A DNA stretch of 64,000 bases, from the NCBI GenBank assembly GCA_004519485.1, contig CP038130.1:372001-436000 (forward strand), read 5' to 3'. A program made the translations under genes and the position numbers. The notes below the pieces were generated by a model. It was given only the letters and a program-made list of their open reading frames with translations, was not told the DNA's origin and ran no database searches. Shown here piece by piece: positions 18,542 through 32,804 of this stretch (the stretch's first letter is position 1; every line of letters starts with the position of its first letter). Origin of the DNA: Nannochloropsis oceanica. Its lineage: Eukaryota > Sar > Eustigmatophyceae > Eustigmatales > Monodopsidaceae.

Positions 18542-21500
18542 ATGGTGCTCAGCCACCTCCTGACCCCGTTGCTAACTTCGATTTTGGGGGATTACCTCCA
18601 GCCCGCGTGCTTCCAAGAGGACTCCCTCCGCGTGGGGCTCTGGCGGGGCCACGTCGAGCTCTTCAATGTATGTCTCAAAGACGACATTCTTGATCTTCTT
18701 GGCCTGCCTATCACGCTGCGACTCGCGCGAATTGGACACATCGAGATACAAATCCCGTGGAACCAGCTTGGGGGGAAGCCAGTGGTGGTGAAAATCGAGG
18801 AAGTCCACGTCCTTGCCTATGCTAAATATCAATGGGAAGACGCAGAAAATAAACGCCGCCTCGAAGCCATCAAGCAAGCCCAGCTCCGTGCCGCAGAGGA
18901 GAAGGCTGAAGACACATCGAAAGATTTTGGGCCCACGGCGAAAGAAGCCGCAGCGGCGGCGGCTGCGGGACCACCTGGGGGAGCTAGCGGAGGGACGCAT
19001 TGGTTGATGCAGGGATTGCTTAATCAGGTGCTGGATAGGATCCAGATCGAGGTCCGGGATGTGCATATTCGGTTTGAGGATTTAGTGAGCAGTCCGAGTT
19101 TGCCGTACTGCTTTGGATTGACATTAAAAGTGTTTAAAGTCAGCAGACAGGGCCCCTCTAGAAGGGGTCATGCCCCAAGGCCGGCCCCCCTGAAGTTTCC
19201 CATGTCTAGCGGCGGCAGCAGAGGCAGTGGTGAGGCGGAGGGGGAAGATGATAAGAGAGGCAAGGAGGTGCTTAAGGTCGCACATATTGAGTATTTGTCC
19301 GTGTACTGCAACCCGGTGAGTAACGATGATTTGGTCTCGATGGCTCTGCATGAGTTGGAGAGCGATGAGGAAGTGGACCTGATGCTGGCTCGACTATTGC
19401 CGCAAGAATCAGTGGCGTTGTCGGAATCCCTGGGGGTGGGAGGGGGAGGGGAGGGGAAGGGCAAGATTGGGAGGAGAAAGGATGGGAGCAGGAGGTCGGG
19501 AGGGTTGAAAGGGGGAAGAAGTGACTGGACAGAGGAGGAAGACCCTGAAAAAGCCGAGCAGGAGAAGGGAGAGGACGAGGGCGGAGAGGAAGAAGAGGAA
19601 GTTGAGGAAGACGAAGAAAGGGAGAAAGCTAGCCGGCAGCGCCAGTCACAACAAGACGCGGAGCGGCTTGGGGGGCATCGTTTCCTCCTCCATCCAGCTC
19701 GAAGCACGTCTTATTTTTGGTTGGGGAGTCAGGCACAAGAACCGGGCAGTGCACGGAGGACACGAGTTGTACGCGCTCTCTTGGGCCTGGACCGCTTGAT
19801 GATCACCTTGGAAGACCTTTTACTGCGGTCAGTCCTGTGTTTGTCGGCGGGGTTGGTTCGATTCCAGACCATGAACCGATTAGGGGTGAAGAGGCCGAAT
19901 AAGGGGATCGGGGAAGACCCGAGGGCGTGGTGGCGCTATGCATATGAGGTGGTGTTGATGAAGTTGCACGAGCATCGAGGGAAGTACGACTGGAGCAGTG
20001 TTTTGAGACGGAGGAAAACACGGCTGCGGTATGTCAGGTGCTGGAAGAGGTGGGTGACAGGGAGGAACCGAACGAGGGAGGAGGGAGAGGAGGAGCAGGA
20101 AGGGGAGGAGGCGGAAGGGGGCAGTCAAGACGTTGGCGAAAAAGAAGAGGAAGAGAAGGAGGAGCAGGAAGACAATCTGCTTAAGCAGAGGCGGGAGAGG
20201 CTGAGTCGGAAGATTAAGGAGCTCGAGGCTCATTTGTCTTATAAAGATATTTTGCTTTATCGAAAGCTTGCCGACGCGCAGCTGAAGGAGGAAGGGTGGA
20301 CGCCATCCAAAGAGGCTAGCACAGGGCGAAATGGACGGTGGTTGTCGTTTTTGAGAGCAGCAGATTGGAAGAGTGCCGATCCAGCAGAAATATCGGCACC
20401 GGCGTATGCTGCAATGATTGTCCATGTCGAGCTGGCGCTTCAGGGTGGGGAGGTGCGGCTGGCTTCGCGCGGCAGCAGCAACAGCAGCCTTGGGTTGTTG
20501 GTGATGGAGAAGGGAGAAAGCAAAAGGACGAGCTTTTTGCGGGCCGTAATTAAGGATTTGCTGCTGCGAGCGTCGGCAGATAGTGGAGTGGGGCTGCAGC
20601 GTTTGGAGGTGTCTTTGGAAGACGCCCGGATTGAGAGCCGAACTGGCTCCTCTTCGTCCTTCCCCCCCCACCCCTTCAACAATGACGCTTTCAACGATCA
20701 GGACAAGGAGGAGAAGGAGGACGAGGATGGTCATAACTGGTCTCGTCTCATCTCCCGGCGCATCCGACCGCTAGGCCCGACCCAATCGGCCCACTTTTCG
20801 AGCCACAACCCTCTCTTCCGACTCACATACCTCCGCCTACCCGCGGGCTCGGCCTTTGTCGCCGACGTCCGTTTGGCCGTGGACGAAATAGAGGCAATTC
20901 TGGTACCAAGTGCCCCATGGCTTCATTCCATTCATTCCTTTCTTGATTTACCGGATTTGGCCGACTCGTGGGTGGAGCTTGAGATGGTCGCCTTGTCAAA
21001 TTTGCATGGATTAAAGGAGCAGGTTGACGCTAAATTGGAGTACCTTGTGCAAACCCGCCCAGAAGTAAAGCTTAGAATAGAGGTAAAGGGGCCTTTGTTA
21101 ATGATTTTGCCGCCTGTGGACGAGCCACTCGCGCCAGAAGTACATGTGGAAATAGATGCGGTTTCCTTGCGGAGTTTGGATGTGGAGGGAGGGGGAGGGA
21201 GGGAGGAGCATGAGCGGTGGAGGGTATCAGATGACGGGGCTGGGAGAGGAAGAGAGGGAGGGATAAAAGAAGGGCTGCCGCCGTTGGATTTGTTGGTGCA
21301 TCGATCGTCATGGCAGTCTTTGGGGTCGTCTTTGTCGGATGGAGGAGGGGCAGAAGGAGAGAGGGGGGGACATATAGTAGATGTGCTGTGCCAGCAACAG
21401 CACACACAGCGATTCGGCGGCACAGACGAAGACAGAGACCTGCTCACGGGTGAGTCCTCGTCTGCGTCCATTGCGCCACCACCCGAGGAGCTCCCCACTC

Positions 21501-23166
21501 CCGTAGAGGCAGCAGAAGGAGCAGGAGTCGGAGCAGCAGGGAGGGGCTTAGGCTCGTCCACAGGGAGTGTCGACAGCATGGGAAGCACCTCCCGGCCCGG
21601 GCTCAATCAATTTTACGATCGATTGCAGATCAATATTGTCGGGGTCAAGGTAGGCTTACTGCCAGCAAAAGGAATCAGGCTAGTCCCGTTCCTGGATCCT
21701 TCGGCAGTAATGGCTTCGGTGGCTGTTTCTCGCTTACCCTCCGACCCACAGCTACCTCGATTGCAGCTCTCGGCCCGTACTGGTGAGATCAGCATTAGGC
21801 TATCTTCCAGTGTGCTGAAGCAGCTGACACGCTTGGGGGTTGCTTGTTTGAGGACCACTCAAAAGACGAACGTAGACATCGAGCAATTGCGGGCCAAGTT
21901 CGAAAGTATGGCCGAGAAAGGAACGTCGATGACGAGGTTATCCTCCTACTTAAATATGTCGGAAGGGAGAAAGGGTAGGAGGGAGGAGGGCGAGGGAGAG
22001 GGGATGTCGCCATTCAGACCCAGAGGGAGGAGTGGCAGTGGGGCCTTGATTTGGCTTTCGCCTGCAGGAGGAGGTGGAGGGCTTGACTTTTACGATGCCC
22101 ATTCAGTCTACTCGGCAGGAAGCCTCTCGACCCTGTCTCGTCGATCCTCCTCCTCGTCGGCGACGGCAAAGATTAAGTCACGACGGCAACAACAACAACA
22201 GCCACAACAACAACAACAATCACAACAACAACAACAACAACAGCAAGAAGAGGAAGGGAAAGGAGGAGGGAGGGCGGGAGGAGGGAGGGAGGGAAGTGTG
22301 GCTAGCAGTGGAGGGGTGTCTGTGCGCTCGGCTAAGACGGTGCAGCATGACAGCAGCAACGCTGGGGAGGAAGGAAGAAGGAAGAAGGGAAGGAAAGAAG
22401 GAGAAGGGGTACTTCCGCATTGGGAGGGTGGAGAGGAGGAGGTGGACAACCAGAACGAGGAGGAAGAAGAAGAGGAAGACGAGTTTTTTGATACCCAGGA
22501 GGGGTATCGCTCGGACGAGGACGCGTTCCGACATGCGTTTGGGGCGGAGGCGTTGTCTTTCTTGGAGGAGGAGGAGCAGGAAGAAGGAGAGGAGGAGGAC
22601 GAGCAGGAGATAGGGGAGGGGACGGCCTTGTATCGAGGCTTGTCTGGACGGGCAGCTGCGGCCTTTGCCAACGTAGTGAAGGAGGTCATGCAGCAGCAGC
22701 AGCACCAGGATCTGGGGGAAGATGGACAGGAAGGAGGACAAAAAGGCGTGGAGCAACGTAATTACCATGACTACCAGCAGCAGGGACAGCATCTACCGCC
22801 GTCGGGATATTCATGTAAAAACTGGCGCTTGCTGCGAGTGGAATTTTCCTTGCCCCGCGTCCAGGTCAGCCTATGGGGCACTGGCACGTCGCTTGAGGCG
22901 CTGGAGGGGGAAGCAGATGATGAAGGGGAGGTAGGAGGGACGGGTGCTGAGGCATTGATGACTGTGTGGGCGGTGGGATTTGGGATTAAATACACGGCAG
23001 AATCTTTTTTGCATCGTCTACGGGTGAAGCTGGAGGACCTGACGGTGTCTTGCCGGGGAGCCCCGCCGGAGATGCCTCTCTTTCGGCTTGGCGCTCCGTT
23101 GCCCTCGCCATCCTCTTTTGTTCATGAAACGAATTATCGTAGTAGTCATGGAAATGTCGGTTATAT

Positions 23167-23200
<34 letters not shown>

Positions 23201-24593
23201 AGCCAGCGTCACCACACCAGCACTGCTGCCTCTACCAACAACCCTCTCTCCTCCTTCCCTTCCTTCCCTCACCTTCAACACCCTTCTCCTCCACCTCGTC
23301 CTTCGTCGGTCATTGATTGCGGCCACCTAGGAGAAGACCCATTCCAGCTCCTCTTTCAACTTGTCCGCGATCCTGATCCCGCTGCAACAGGTCGTCTCTT
23401 TCGAAGCTTGCAGTGTAGTGTGCGTGTCGCTGCCCTCGCCTCTCATTTGGATCAAGAAACAGCTGCCGAAGTTTTGAGAGTTCTTGCGCCATTGGCAAAG
23501 CTCATGGCCATCTCATCGGCAGAGGGAGAAGGGGGGGAGGGAGGAGGTGAAGGAGGGCGAAGAGAAGGGATGCGACTATCGGCCTCGGGTTTGAATCATT
23601 CGAGATCATGGGCAGGACCAGGAATGGCACCCCTGTCGTCTTTTTCTCCTTCAGCTGCTGCCGATGCTCTTCCTCCCCTTCCTGCGACCTTCTACGATGG
23701 TGGAGGCACGCCGGCAGGGAGCTTTATGAACAACAGCAGCACTAGCACCAGTTCCAGTGGCAGCAATCGACGAGTTCAAGCCCCTCATATTCATCTATTA
23801 TTAAAAACTCAAGGCGCTCGGTTAGCGTTAGTACGTGGACCCCAAGTCTCGGTACTTTTGGCAATAGGACCGACGAGCTTCGATTTGAAACCCAAAGCAG
23901 ATGGAGCTATTCTCGCCTGCTCTTTGCACTTGATGGACCTGGAGCTGCAAGCCGTGGAGGAGAGCACACTCTACCCTCATCGTATCCTCTCTCACCCTCC
24001 TCACGCCATCGAACCCATCCTGGCAGTGACTGCCTCCGTCTCGACGTCGTTGATCCTTCCTCCTGTTCCTTCCGTCTTGCCTGGGACTATCTTGATACAG
24101 CAGAAACAGCAGCAGCATCAAGCACAGCAGTTTTGCGACGTGAATATGCGCTTAAGAGGTTTGTCTGCTTTCCTCCCAGTGAAGTCGATGGTTAAACTCG
24201 GCCAGCAAATATTGAAGGGCCCTTTAATTTCATACCTGATCGCAGCAACAGCAGAAGCAGCAGCAGGAGGGGAGAGCAGCAGTAAGACACCAGTGAAAGA
24301 AAGAGATCCTTTCTTCTCCCTCTCGGCTTCACCACCGGCGTCGCCTGCGCCGCTTTCTGGTGGAGGCTCTTATGTGGGCGGAGCTACCACCACTACGACT
24401 GCTGCTGCTGCTGTGACTACTGCCTCTGCTACTGTCATACAACCGCAGGTCAAAGCTGTGGTGTCCATAACCCAGAGCTCGGTCTGGGTGCCATTGCAAG
24501 ATGGCCAGCATGGGGAATGGCAGGATGCTTTGGTTCTGAAGGTAGACGAGTTGCAGAGCTCTTTCCTAACCGATAGTGCTATCCTTGCAGCAC

Positions 24594-24626
<33 letters not shown>

Positions 24627-27600
24627 AAGGAGTCAATGAAGAAGTAGCCGCGGTATCCGTGATCGTCAACGGCGTTGCATTGGAAGAGAGCGGGGAGGAA
24701 GGAACGCACTCCATCCTTACTCTCGAAGCCGCTGAGGGCACTGTCAAGCTTTACGACGATAGGATTCATGTCGACACGAAATTAACCCAGCTGGTGGGAG
24801 AGGTAGAAGCAGAATCAGTAGTCTTCCTCCTCACCCTCAACGGTCAAATTCAGGACATAATTGACCGCGACTTGGATTCGTTGCTCTCTTCTCCTATCGC
24901 GCAAACTCTGATGGGCAATCCGATGTATTCCTCCCGCAGAGCTGAGCGACAACTGCTTCACAAGGTCTTGTCGCCTGATACCAGGATGGAGAGCCCGTCG
25001 CGTTCTCCAATCCTTTCATCGCCATCTTTTACACCACCATCAGCAGCACCCCCGATCTCGCCGGCGGTTGTCGCCGCCCCCCCTCCATCGTCTTGTACTG
25101 CTTTGCTGCCGGCGTCAGAGTTCAGTCTGGGTATGAAGAAAGACCTGCTCGTGACACTTCAAAGCAACGGCCTCCATGTAACCTTCGGTGTCAGCAGCAG
25201 CAACAACTTGAGTAAGACCCACCCAGGAAGCCCCCCTACATTCGCTGTTACCCCTCCCCGCGGCCACGGTGGCAATAGCAGCATCAGCAGTAACAGTAAC
25301 AGTAGCAATGACAGTTTTCTTCTACTGGTGGTGGAGGGTTTGCAAGGACATTTGTCGGCAGGAAAGGCAGGGAGCGGAGGAGGACTTAATGTGGAAGCAG
25401 CGGTGGGGCAAGTGCGGTTTTTGCATGGGCAAGGCTCGCATGGTGCGGAAACGTATGTGGAACTCTGTGGGCCGACGGCGGTAGGGATGGAGGAGGAGCA
25501 GCAGGGTGTGTGGGAGTCTATTCGAAAAAGAAAAAGCAGCAGCAGTAGTAGTAGTAGTAGTAGTAGTAGTAGCAGCAGCAGGAAAAATAGTAGGGAGGAA
25601 AGAAAGGAAAGCCCGCCTCATTTGGGGGTGCGCGGTAGTATAAGCGGGAGTCCGCGTGTAGCTGTTGAGCTGGGTTTGTATCTGTACCCGACGGACTGGA
25701 CAGGCACTTTGCCGGGGCTCACTGCTATTCACTCTGCAATTCAAAACATTAATCGGGCCTTGACCTTAACGGCGGCACAGCAGCATCAGTACAAGGAGAC
25801 GAGTTTGGCACATACAGCCATTCTTACACCACAGAAAATGTTCCGTGCGGGTGGTGGAGGAGGAAGCGGTTTGCCTTGTCTGACCCCTCCGAGACAGGAG
25901 GGAGTGGGGTTGATTGCCTTGTTGCAGGCCTTGCAGGAGGGACAGATGGAGGGTGAGGACGATGACCTCGTGAAACGAAAGCTCCAAAAAGCTATACGTC
26001 AGGGGATCCGTGCCGGGCCCGTGACATTAGCTAGCATAGAAGTGGCAGTGGCCATTGGGACCCAGCAGATGACAGTGTTAGATTTCTCCTCTTCCTCTTC
26101 CCCCTTCTTTCCATCCTACTCGCCTGCCTTCTCCCGGGACAGTGGCAATCAGCTCCACCACATGGCCCATTCGACACAGGCATTGGTCCTCCAGGTTGAC
26201 ATGGGTTTTAATGCCTGCCTCGTGCCTGTCTACGAGGAGGAAGGAGGGGAAAAGCAAGGGGAGGAGGGATCGAGACAAGGAGAAGCGGTCGTTAACCACG
26301 TTGCAGGCAAGGTCAAGGCCACGGGGCATGGATGGCAAGTAATGCTTCAACGTCTACGCGTACCTCACATTTCATCGTCATCGTCGCCCTTTTGCTCCTC
26401 CCGCCCATCATCATCCTCCTTCCGGTCGCCAAGGTCGCCCTTCTCTACCCCTACTCCTCTCCGTTGGAGCAGCTTGATTGTCCGTCATGGAAATGGAGAG
26501 ATTCAGCGCGAATCTACAGAGTTAGAAGCAGAGCAACGCCTCATCTCCCCCATTACCTGGGATCTTGATGCGAGCAGCACACTCGACTTGTCTCCAACTA
26601 GCATTCGAGCACTGCTGGGGGTGGAAGCGACTTTGAGGGTTGAACCTCTAGAGGCCTGGGGTTTTTCGGATATCAGCGCCTTGGAACATATCTTCTCTTC
26701 TACTCTTCTCCCAGGCTTGGCATTTTTCACTCCATCAACAGCATCACCTGGAGGAGCAGCAGCAGCATCAGCATCAGCAGCAGCATTAGCAGCAGCAGCA
26801 GGAGGAGGAGGAAGAGGAGGAGGAGGAGGAGACCGTAATGACTTGTCGTATCTGGTACAGAAGCTGCCAATCGCAGCGGTGGAAGACGAATACCAGGCCT
26901 CCGGTTGGACACCAGTGGCTGCAGTACTTAGACTATTAGAGTTCATGCATCTCCGCCTTTTGATTTCCGTGGAATCGATTCATTTGACAGCGATAAACAA
27001 TTTGTGTCGTCCGGCTGTCCCATTTTCAGATGTCACCTTTGGAGGGCCTTTCGTTGTTAAATTAGACGCCACGGATGGCGTGGTGGACGCGAAGCTCCAC
27101 TTAGGCATCAAAGCCAAGTATTTCAATCGTCGTCTGGTCCTTTGGGAGCCCTTGCTGGAGCCATGGATGGCCACGGCAACACTCACGGCGGGGTGCCTCC
27201 CTCCCTCTCTCGTGTGCTGCGCTACTTTCGACCATGCAAAATCAGCAGGAGAAGAAGCAGCAGTCAGGATGTTAAGTGCCACCCGTTCTCGGCGATCAAA
27301 ATCGAAGCTGTACAATTTGACGTCTCCTCGGCGCAGCGCCCTGAATCTCGCTGATGAATTAACACTTGCTCCATTTCTTATTCCTCCTCTTCCGCGACGA
27401 AAGCGGCGGCAGTATTTCGCATCGTGTCGGGTCACTTCTGCAGCAATAGCTAATCTTAATGTGACTGAAGCTTTTCTCGAGAGCTTATCGAGTGTCAGCC
27501 TCGCGTTTGGCAAAGCTCAAGCACGATTGAAAAGCGGAGGTTGTGTAAGAAGAGTCGGTAGAGGAGAAGGAGTAGGAGGGAAGGGAAGGTCGACACCGGC

Positions 27601-30600
27601 CAAGGGCAGCTGCGCAAGCAGTAATGATGGCACATGTGATTTGGTGGGTGGCGAGGGAGGGGAGGAAGTGGAGCTGAATTTGTATTGGGTTCAGAACGAT
27701 ACTGGCGTCTTACTTCGTCATGATGGCCAGTCGAATAAAGTGTGGTATGAGGTTCCTGCTGGCGCGCAAGAACCGCTGCTGTTGCCGCCTCCAAAGGAAC
27801 GCGCGAAGCAGCAGCAGCAGGGGACAAAGGGGTTGCAGTTGGAATTGCAGCGGCCTGGGCAGATGGCATGGTCGAGGTTAGTCGGAGTCAACGTAGAGGA
27901 GGAGGGTATGTTTCTGCATTCAATCCATACCCTGGACGGGGTGTTGTGGGTTGTGTGTGAGGTGTCACGCGTGGCGGGTTTCAAACTTTTACGGGTGCGT
28001 TCCACGGAAATGTTCGAAAACAAATGCTCGATGTGTCTACATTTAGTTCTTAAAGCGGGTTATGGCGTGGTGCAGTGGGAGAAGCGGCTTGCGCCGGGGA
28101 CTCAGATACCTTTGCCTGTGTATTTGACAGAACTCCCGGATGCGACGCTGTTGCTGTCAGTGGCGAAGGCGGAGGGGGGAAAAGGGGAAGAGGAGCCGAC
28201 ATCCACGCACGTGGTGGAGATCCCGCTACCTCCGTCTATGGCAGGTGCTTTAGAGATCGACGGTAGCGGCAGCAGCAGCAGTAGTAGTAACAGTGGTCGG
28301 GCAGCAGCAACTACTTGCCTTAGGACGAGGTGTCTGGAGTTAACCCCTCCTCTCACCACGACACCACTGCACGTGGTCATGCGCGTTCTTAATGACGATG
28401 AAGAAGAAGATGGAAATGAGGGCGATATTTGTGGCAGCAACAATGGCATATGCCCTTCAGCGCGAGGAATGGGCTTGTGTAGGCACATGCGAACCCTCCG
28501 ATTCACCCCTCCCTTGGTGGTGCATAATCTTCTCCCGGTTCCTATGGAATTCCTACTGAGACAACGAGCAGAGAAGGGAAGAGGTGGAGGATTGGGAGGA
28601 GGGATTAGGTGGCCGCTAAGTCCATGGCAAGATGAATATGACGCAGACCCTTTGGCCTCATCCGAGAGGCACGCCCCACAAGAGATCCTTCGACTTCGTC
28701 CAGGGGAGTCTTTCTCTTGGTATGGTGCGTCAGGACAAACAGATGTGTTGCTGTGGTTGCGTCTGACCGGGTTTGGGTGGGGGAAAGCGACGGTGCTTCG
28801 CTCTTATTTGTCAATGCAGGAAGAGGGCGTGAGGGAGGACGTGATAGAGGTCGAGGTTGAGGAGGAGGATTCGGGCCAATTGCTGGGGTTATCGGTGGAG
28901 GTTAGCATCAAGAATGGGCAGCAGGTGGTTGTGTATGTGCCATACTGGATTGTCAACACCACAGACCTGCCCCTGGAATACGCACATGATGTTGGAGATC
29001 CACACAGTGATAAACCGTCTTTGGGCATTCATGAAGGGTTGTTAGCCGGGCAATGTAGGAGTAAGGGAAGGAAAGGGGGGAGGGATAGCTCCTTCCCGTT
29101 TACGGCACCTGGCTGGGGACAACACCAGCAGCAACGGCAGAGTCAAGGGCGACGAGGTATGGGCTTATTGGCGTTGCTACCCCCTCCAAAGTCAGAAGTG
29201 GAGCGGCTGCTGGCACGAGCAAAGGAGCAGCTAGTCATGGCAGGCTATAGCCCCACTGCTTTCTCCCCTGGAGTAACGCGCTTGCGTATGCGTCTGAAGG
29301 GAGGCAGTGACTCTTCTCCTGCTCTTGATGCTGCTTCTCCTGCCGGCCCGTGGACTCGTGGTTTTGCTTTGCCTCCGGCAACAGAGGGGTTGGTCGGTTT
29401 TTTTGAGCTTAGAGAGCATCCACCAGCATCGGGGCTTGCGGCACGTTTTGGGCTGTCATTTAGAGGAGGAGGTCGAAGGATGGGGTATGGTGCTGCTGTT
29501 GCGACTGGTCGGACTGGTAGCAGTAGCAGCAGCAGTAGAGGAGGGCGGCAAACAAAGCCAGTGACTGCGTCATCATGGGGATTTGGGTTGAGCGTGTCAC
29601 AACGTGTCGCAGGAGGAGACTTTCATCGCACGCGGGTTTTGACGGTGGCGCCAAAGTTTTTGTTGGTGAATGCCTTTGGTCGGTCCTTGGAAGTGAAACA
29701 GGACGGGACGACAGAGGATCCAACAGTACCTGCAGTTGACCTTGCATGTGGCACTGAAGGACAGCAGCAGGCGATACCGTTCTTCTGGACGGAGCGGGGG
29801 GGCTCGAGGCATCTACGGGTGAGATTGTGTGAGTTTGGATGGGAGTGGAGCGGGAGATTTGTGCCGGACGTGCCGGGAGATGTGACTTTGATGCTGCGGC
29901 ATGTGCATTTGGAAGCCAAGTATCTTCTACAAATTAGGATAACGCTTGAAGATGCCTCTTATGTCATTCGATTTCGAAGGGAGCCTCCGGCTTTTGCGCC
30001 CTATAGGATCGAAAATCGGACATTGGGGAATGTCTGGTTTGTGCAGGCAGGGCTGAGAGAAGGAGGGGCGCACAGCGAGCGGGATGCTGAGGTGTTGTTG
30101 CCGTACCATGCGTGCACGTACTCGTGGGATGAACCTTTGTTACAGCGAAAGGTAGAATTGGAGTTGCAGGCCGGGGAGGGGGCCTTGCGACGGGAGGCCC
30201 TGGGGGCGTTCTCATTCAATCCAGATTTGCCGACGCGGCCGCCGAGCAAGGGGGTGCTGGTGGTTGTGGAAACGAGAGGGCCAATTCGTGTGATGGTTAT
30301 CACCAATTCATACCCCACTTTGCCACCTGCTGGGATTGCCGAGGAGATAGACTGTCAAAAGGCCCGACTGCAGCAAGAAGTGAGGGAGGGTGGGCAGGTG
30401 ATGAAGGAGAAAGGCTTGCACCCGTGGGCAGTGGACTTGGAGGTCGACTTGCTGGGACTCGGTGTATCATTGCTCAATGGTTTGCCGCAGGAGCTTTTGT
30501 ATGTGTCTGTACAGGGACTGAAGGCGACATGGGATTTGTATGGACCCTCCAGTCGGTTAAAGCTGGCCGTGGGTCATGTCCAAGTGGATGATCAAATGGC

Positions 30601-32716
30601 CAGTACTACTTGCCCTGTTGTGTTTGTGGGAGAGGCAAGGAGGTGGCGAAGGACAGGGGGGAAGCAGGAGCAGGTCCGGTGGGCGAGGGAGGGAAGGAGG
30701 GAGGGAGGGGAGGAAGGGCGGTCGCCTTTCCAGATGACGGTCGCAGCAGATTGCACGGCAGAATCGATTGGTCGAGGCAGTGGAAGGCATCAGCAGCGGC
30801 ATCCACCTCATTTCGAGCTGACTGTGGAGCAGGATTTGCGATATGACCGCATCTTATTCTTCCAAGCCGTGATCGTTCGATTGGTGCCATACCATATTCA
30901 TCTCGATGGGAATTTAGTAGCGGCTTTGCTCAGCTTATCTTCTGGCGTCCTGACATTCCTTACCGATGAGGCAGGTGGCAGTCCAAGCGGAAGAGTGGCA
31001 GTTCTTCACAAATCCTCTTCTTCCAACCAGCCTACCCTATTGGGGAGGGGGGAGGCGTATCCTAATATCACACCGTCTAGCATGGTCTCGCCTGTCGAAC
31101 ACATTTTGAGGGAAACCATGCTCTGTGGTTCATGGGTTATTCCTGCTGTTGTGGTAGAAGGGACGGGGACACATCGTCGACAAGCTAGCGTAGCTGGAGG
31201 AGACCGAGGAGGAGGAAAAGAAGGGAAAGGAGAGATGGGTGCCGTGCAACGCAGCAGTAGCAGCATCGCTACTTGCCCACCGGTAGTGGAGGAAGATGCC
31301 TTCAAGATCTTTGTTGACTATTTGGAAGTAGATCCTGTGCGTGTCCAAGTCTCTTTTAGTGCTTCCTCGATGGTGTCTCGTGTTCTCTCCCATCTCGTCG
31401 CAAGCGGCCCGGGTGGCGAGCGTTTCCGGGCTCTCAAACTCTTCCTCGACGTGGTCAGCTCTGCTCTCTCCAAAGTCGACAATGCACCTCTCAGGTTCAC
31501 CCCCCTCATCCTCCGACATGCTTTTAGCGCCGACCTGGTTACACGCGCCATCGCGCACTACGCCAGCCAGGCCTTGCGCCAAGCCTACGTCGTGTTGGGC
31601 ACTTTGGATGTGCTTGGAAATCCAGCTAAGATCCTCGCAAACATTTCAGCTGGCCTGCGTGACTTTATCTACGAGCCAGCCAAAGGGCTCGGACAAGGAA
31701 ATATATGGCAGTTTTCGATAGGTTTATATCGGGGGAGTATGAGCTTGACGAGTCGCTTGTTATTGTCCTCCTTGGATGGAATTCAGAGTTTTGCGTCGTC
31801 CTTGCATGCGGGTATCATGCCTCTAGTAGGTCTTATTGAAGATGATCACAGCACTGTATCCACCCATCAACTCCCTCCCCGCCTTCCTGCCTCATCGTTC
31901 TCCACCGGGAGTGGCTCCTCTGACATTGTTCCTCGTCATCGAAGGCAATCAAAAGGGTCCATTCATGGGTTAGTACAAGGCTTCAGTGCTTTAATTTTAG
32001 AGCCGATTCGGGGGGCACGCGTAGGAGGGGTGCATGGTCTAAGGGCAGGTGTGGCACGAGGAATTATCAGTGTGGTCTTGCGTCCGGTTAGAGGGTTGTT
32101 GGAAGATGTGGTGGGGATATGTAGGGTAGGGCGATTTTACTTGCAACCGCATTTGGTGCATGCAGTGGGGGTGAGAAGGGTGAGACCACCCCGATTGTTC
32201 ACAACTCGTGATGAAGCTCTGACGCTGTACTTGCCAGAGACGAGTATAGCGCAAAATGTGTTGAGTAAATTGTGCGGAGGGATTTACTGGAAAGAGGGCT
32301 TGGTGTTTTGTAGCTTCTCCTCTGGCAAGGAGCGTTGCACATTACTGACGACGCGGCATGTGTTGGCGGTGCGTGTCTTGGGGCCAGCAACCGCGGAAGT
32401 CTATTTGTTGGAATGGGCAGTGCCGGTATCGATTCTGATGCAGGCAGAGACAATTCCTCCTTCCAGTGTGCTGTTGAAATTCCTACCCTCTTCCATAGAT
32501 GGCCGCTTATTGGAGCAAGAGCAAGCAGAGCAGCAGCAACAGCAACAACAACAGCAACAGCAGAAGCAACAGCAGCAGGAGGCTTTGACTCTTCTCCCTC
32601 CTGGAGAAATTACCGCAAAAACCAGCAGTGGCAGGAGCGGCAGCAACAAACGGAGGAGGAGGAGCAGCAGCAGCAGCAGCAACATTAATATCATCAACAA
32701 CAACAACAACGACAAT

Positions 32717-32804
<88 letters not shown>
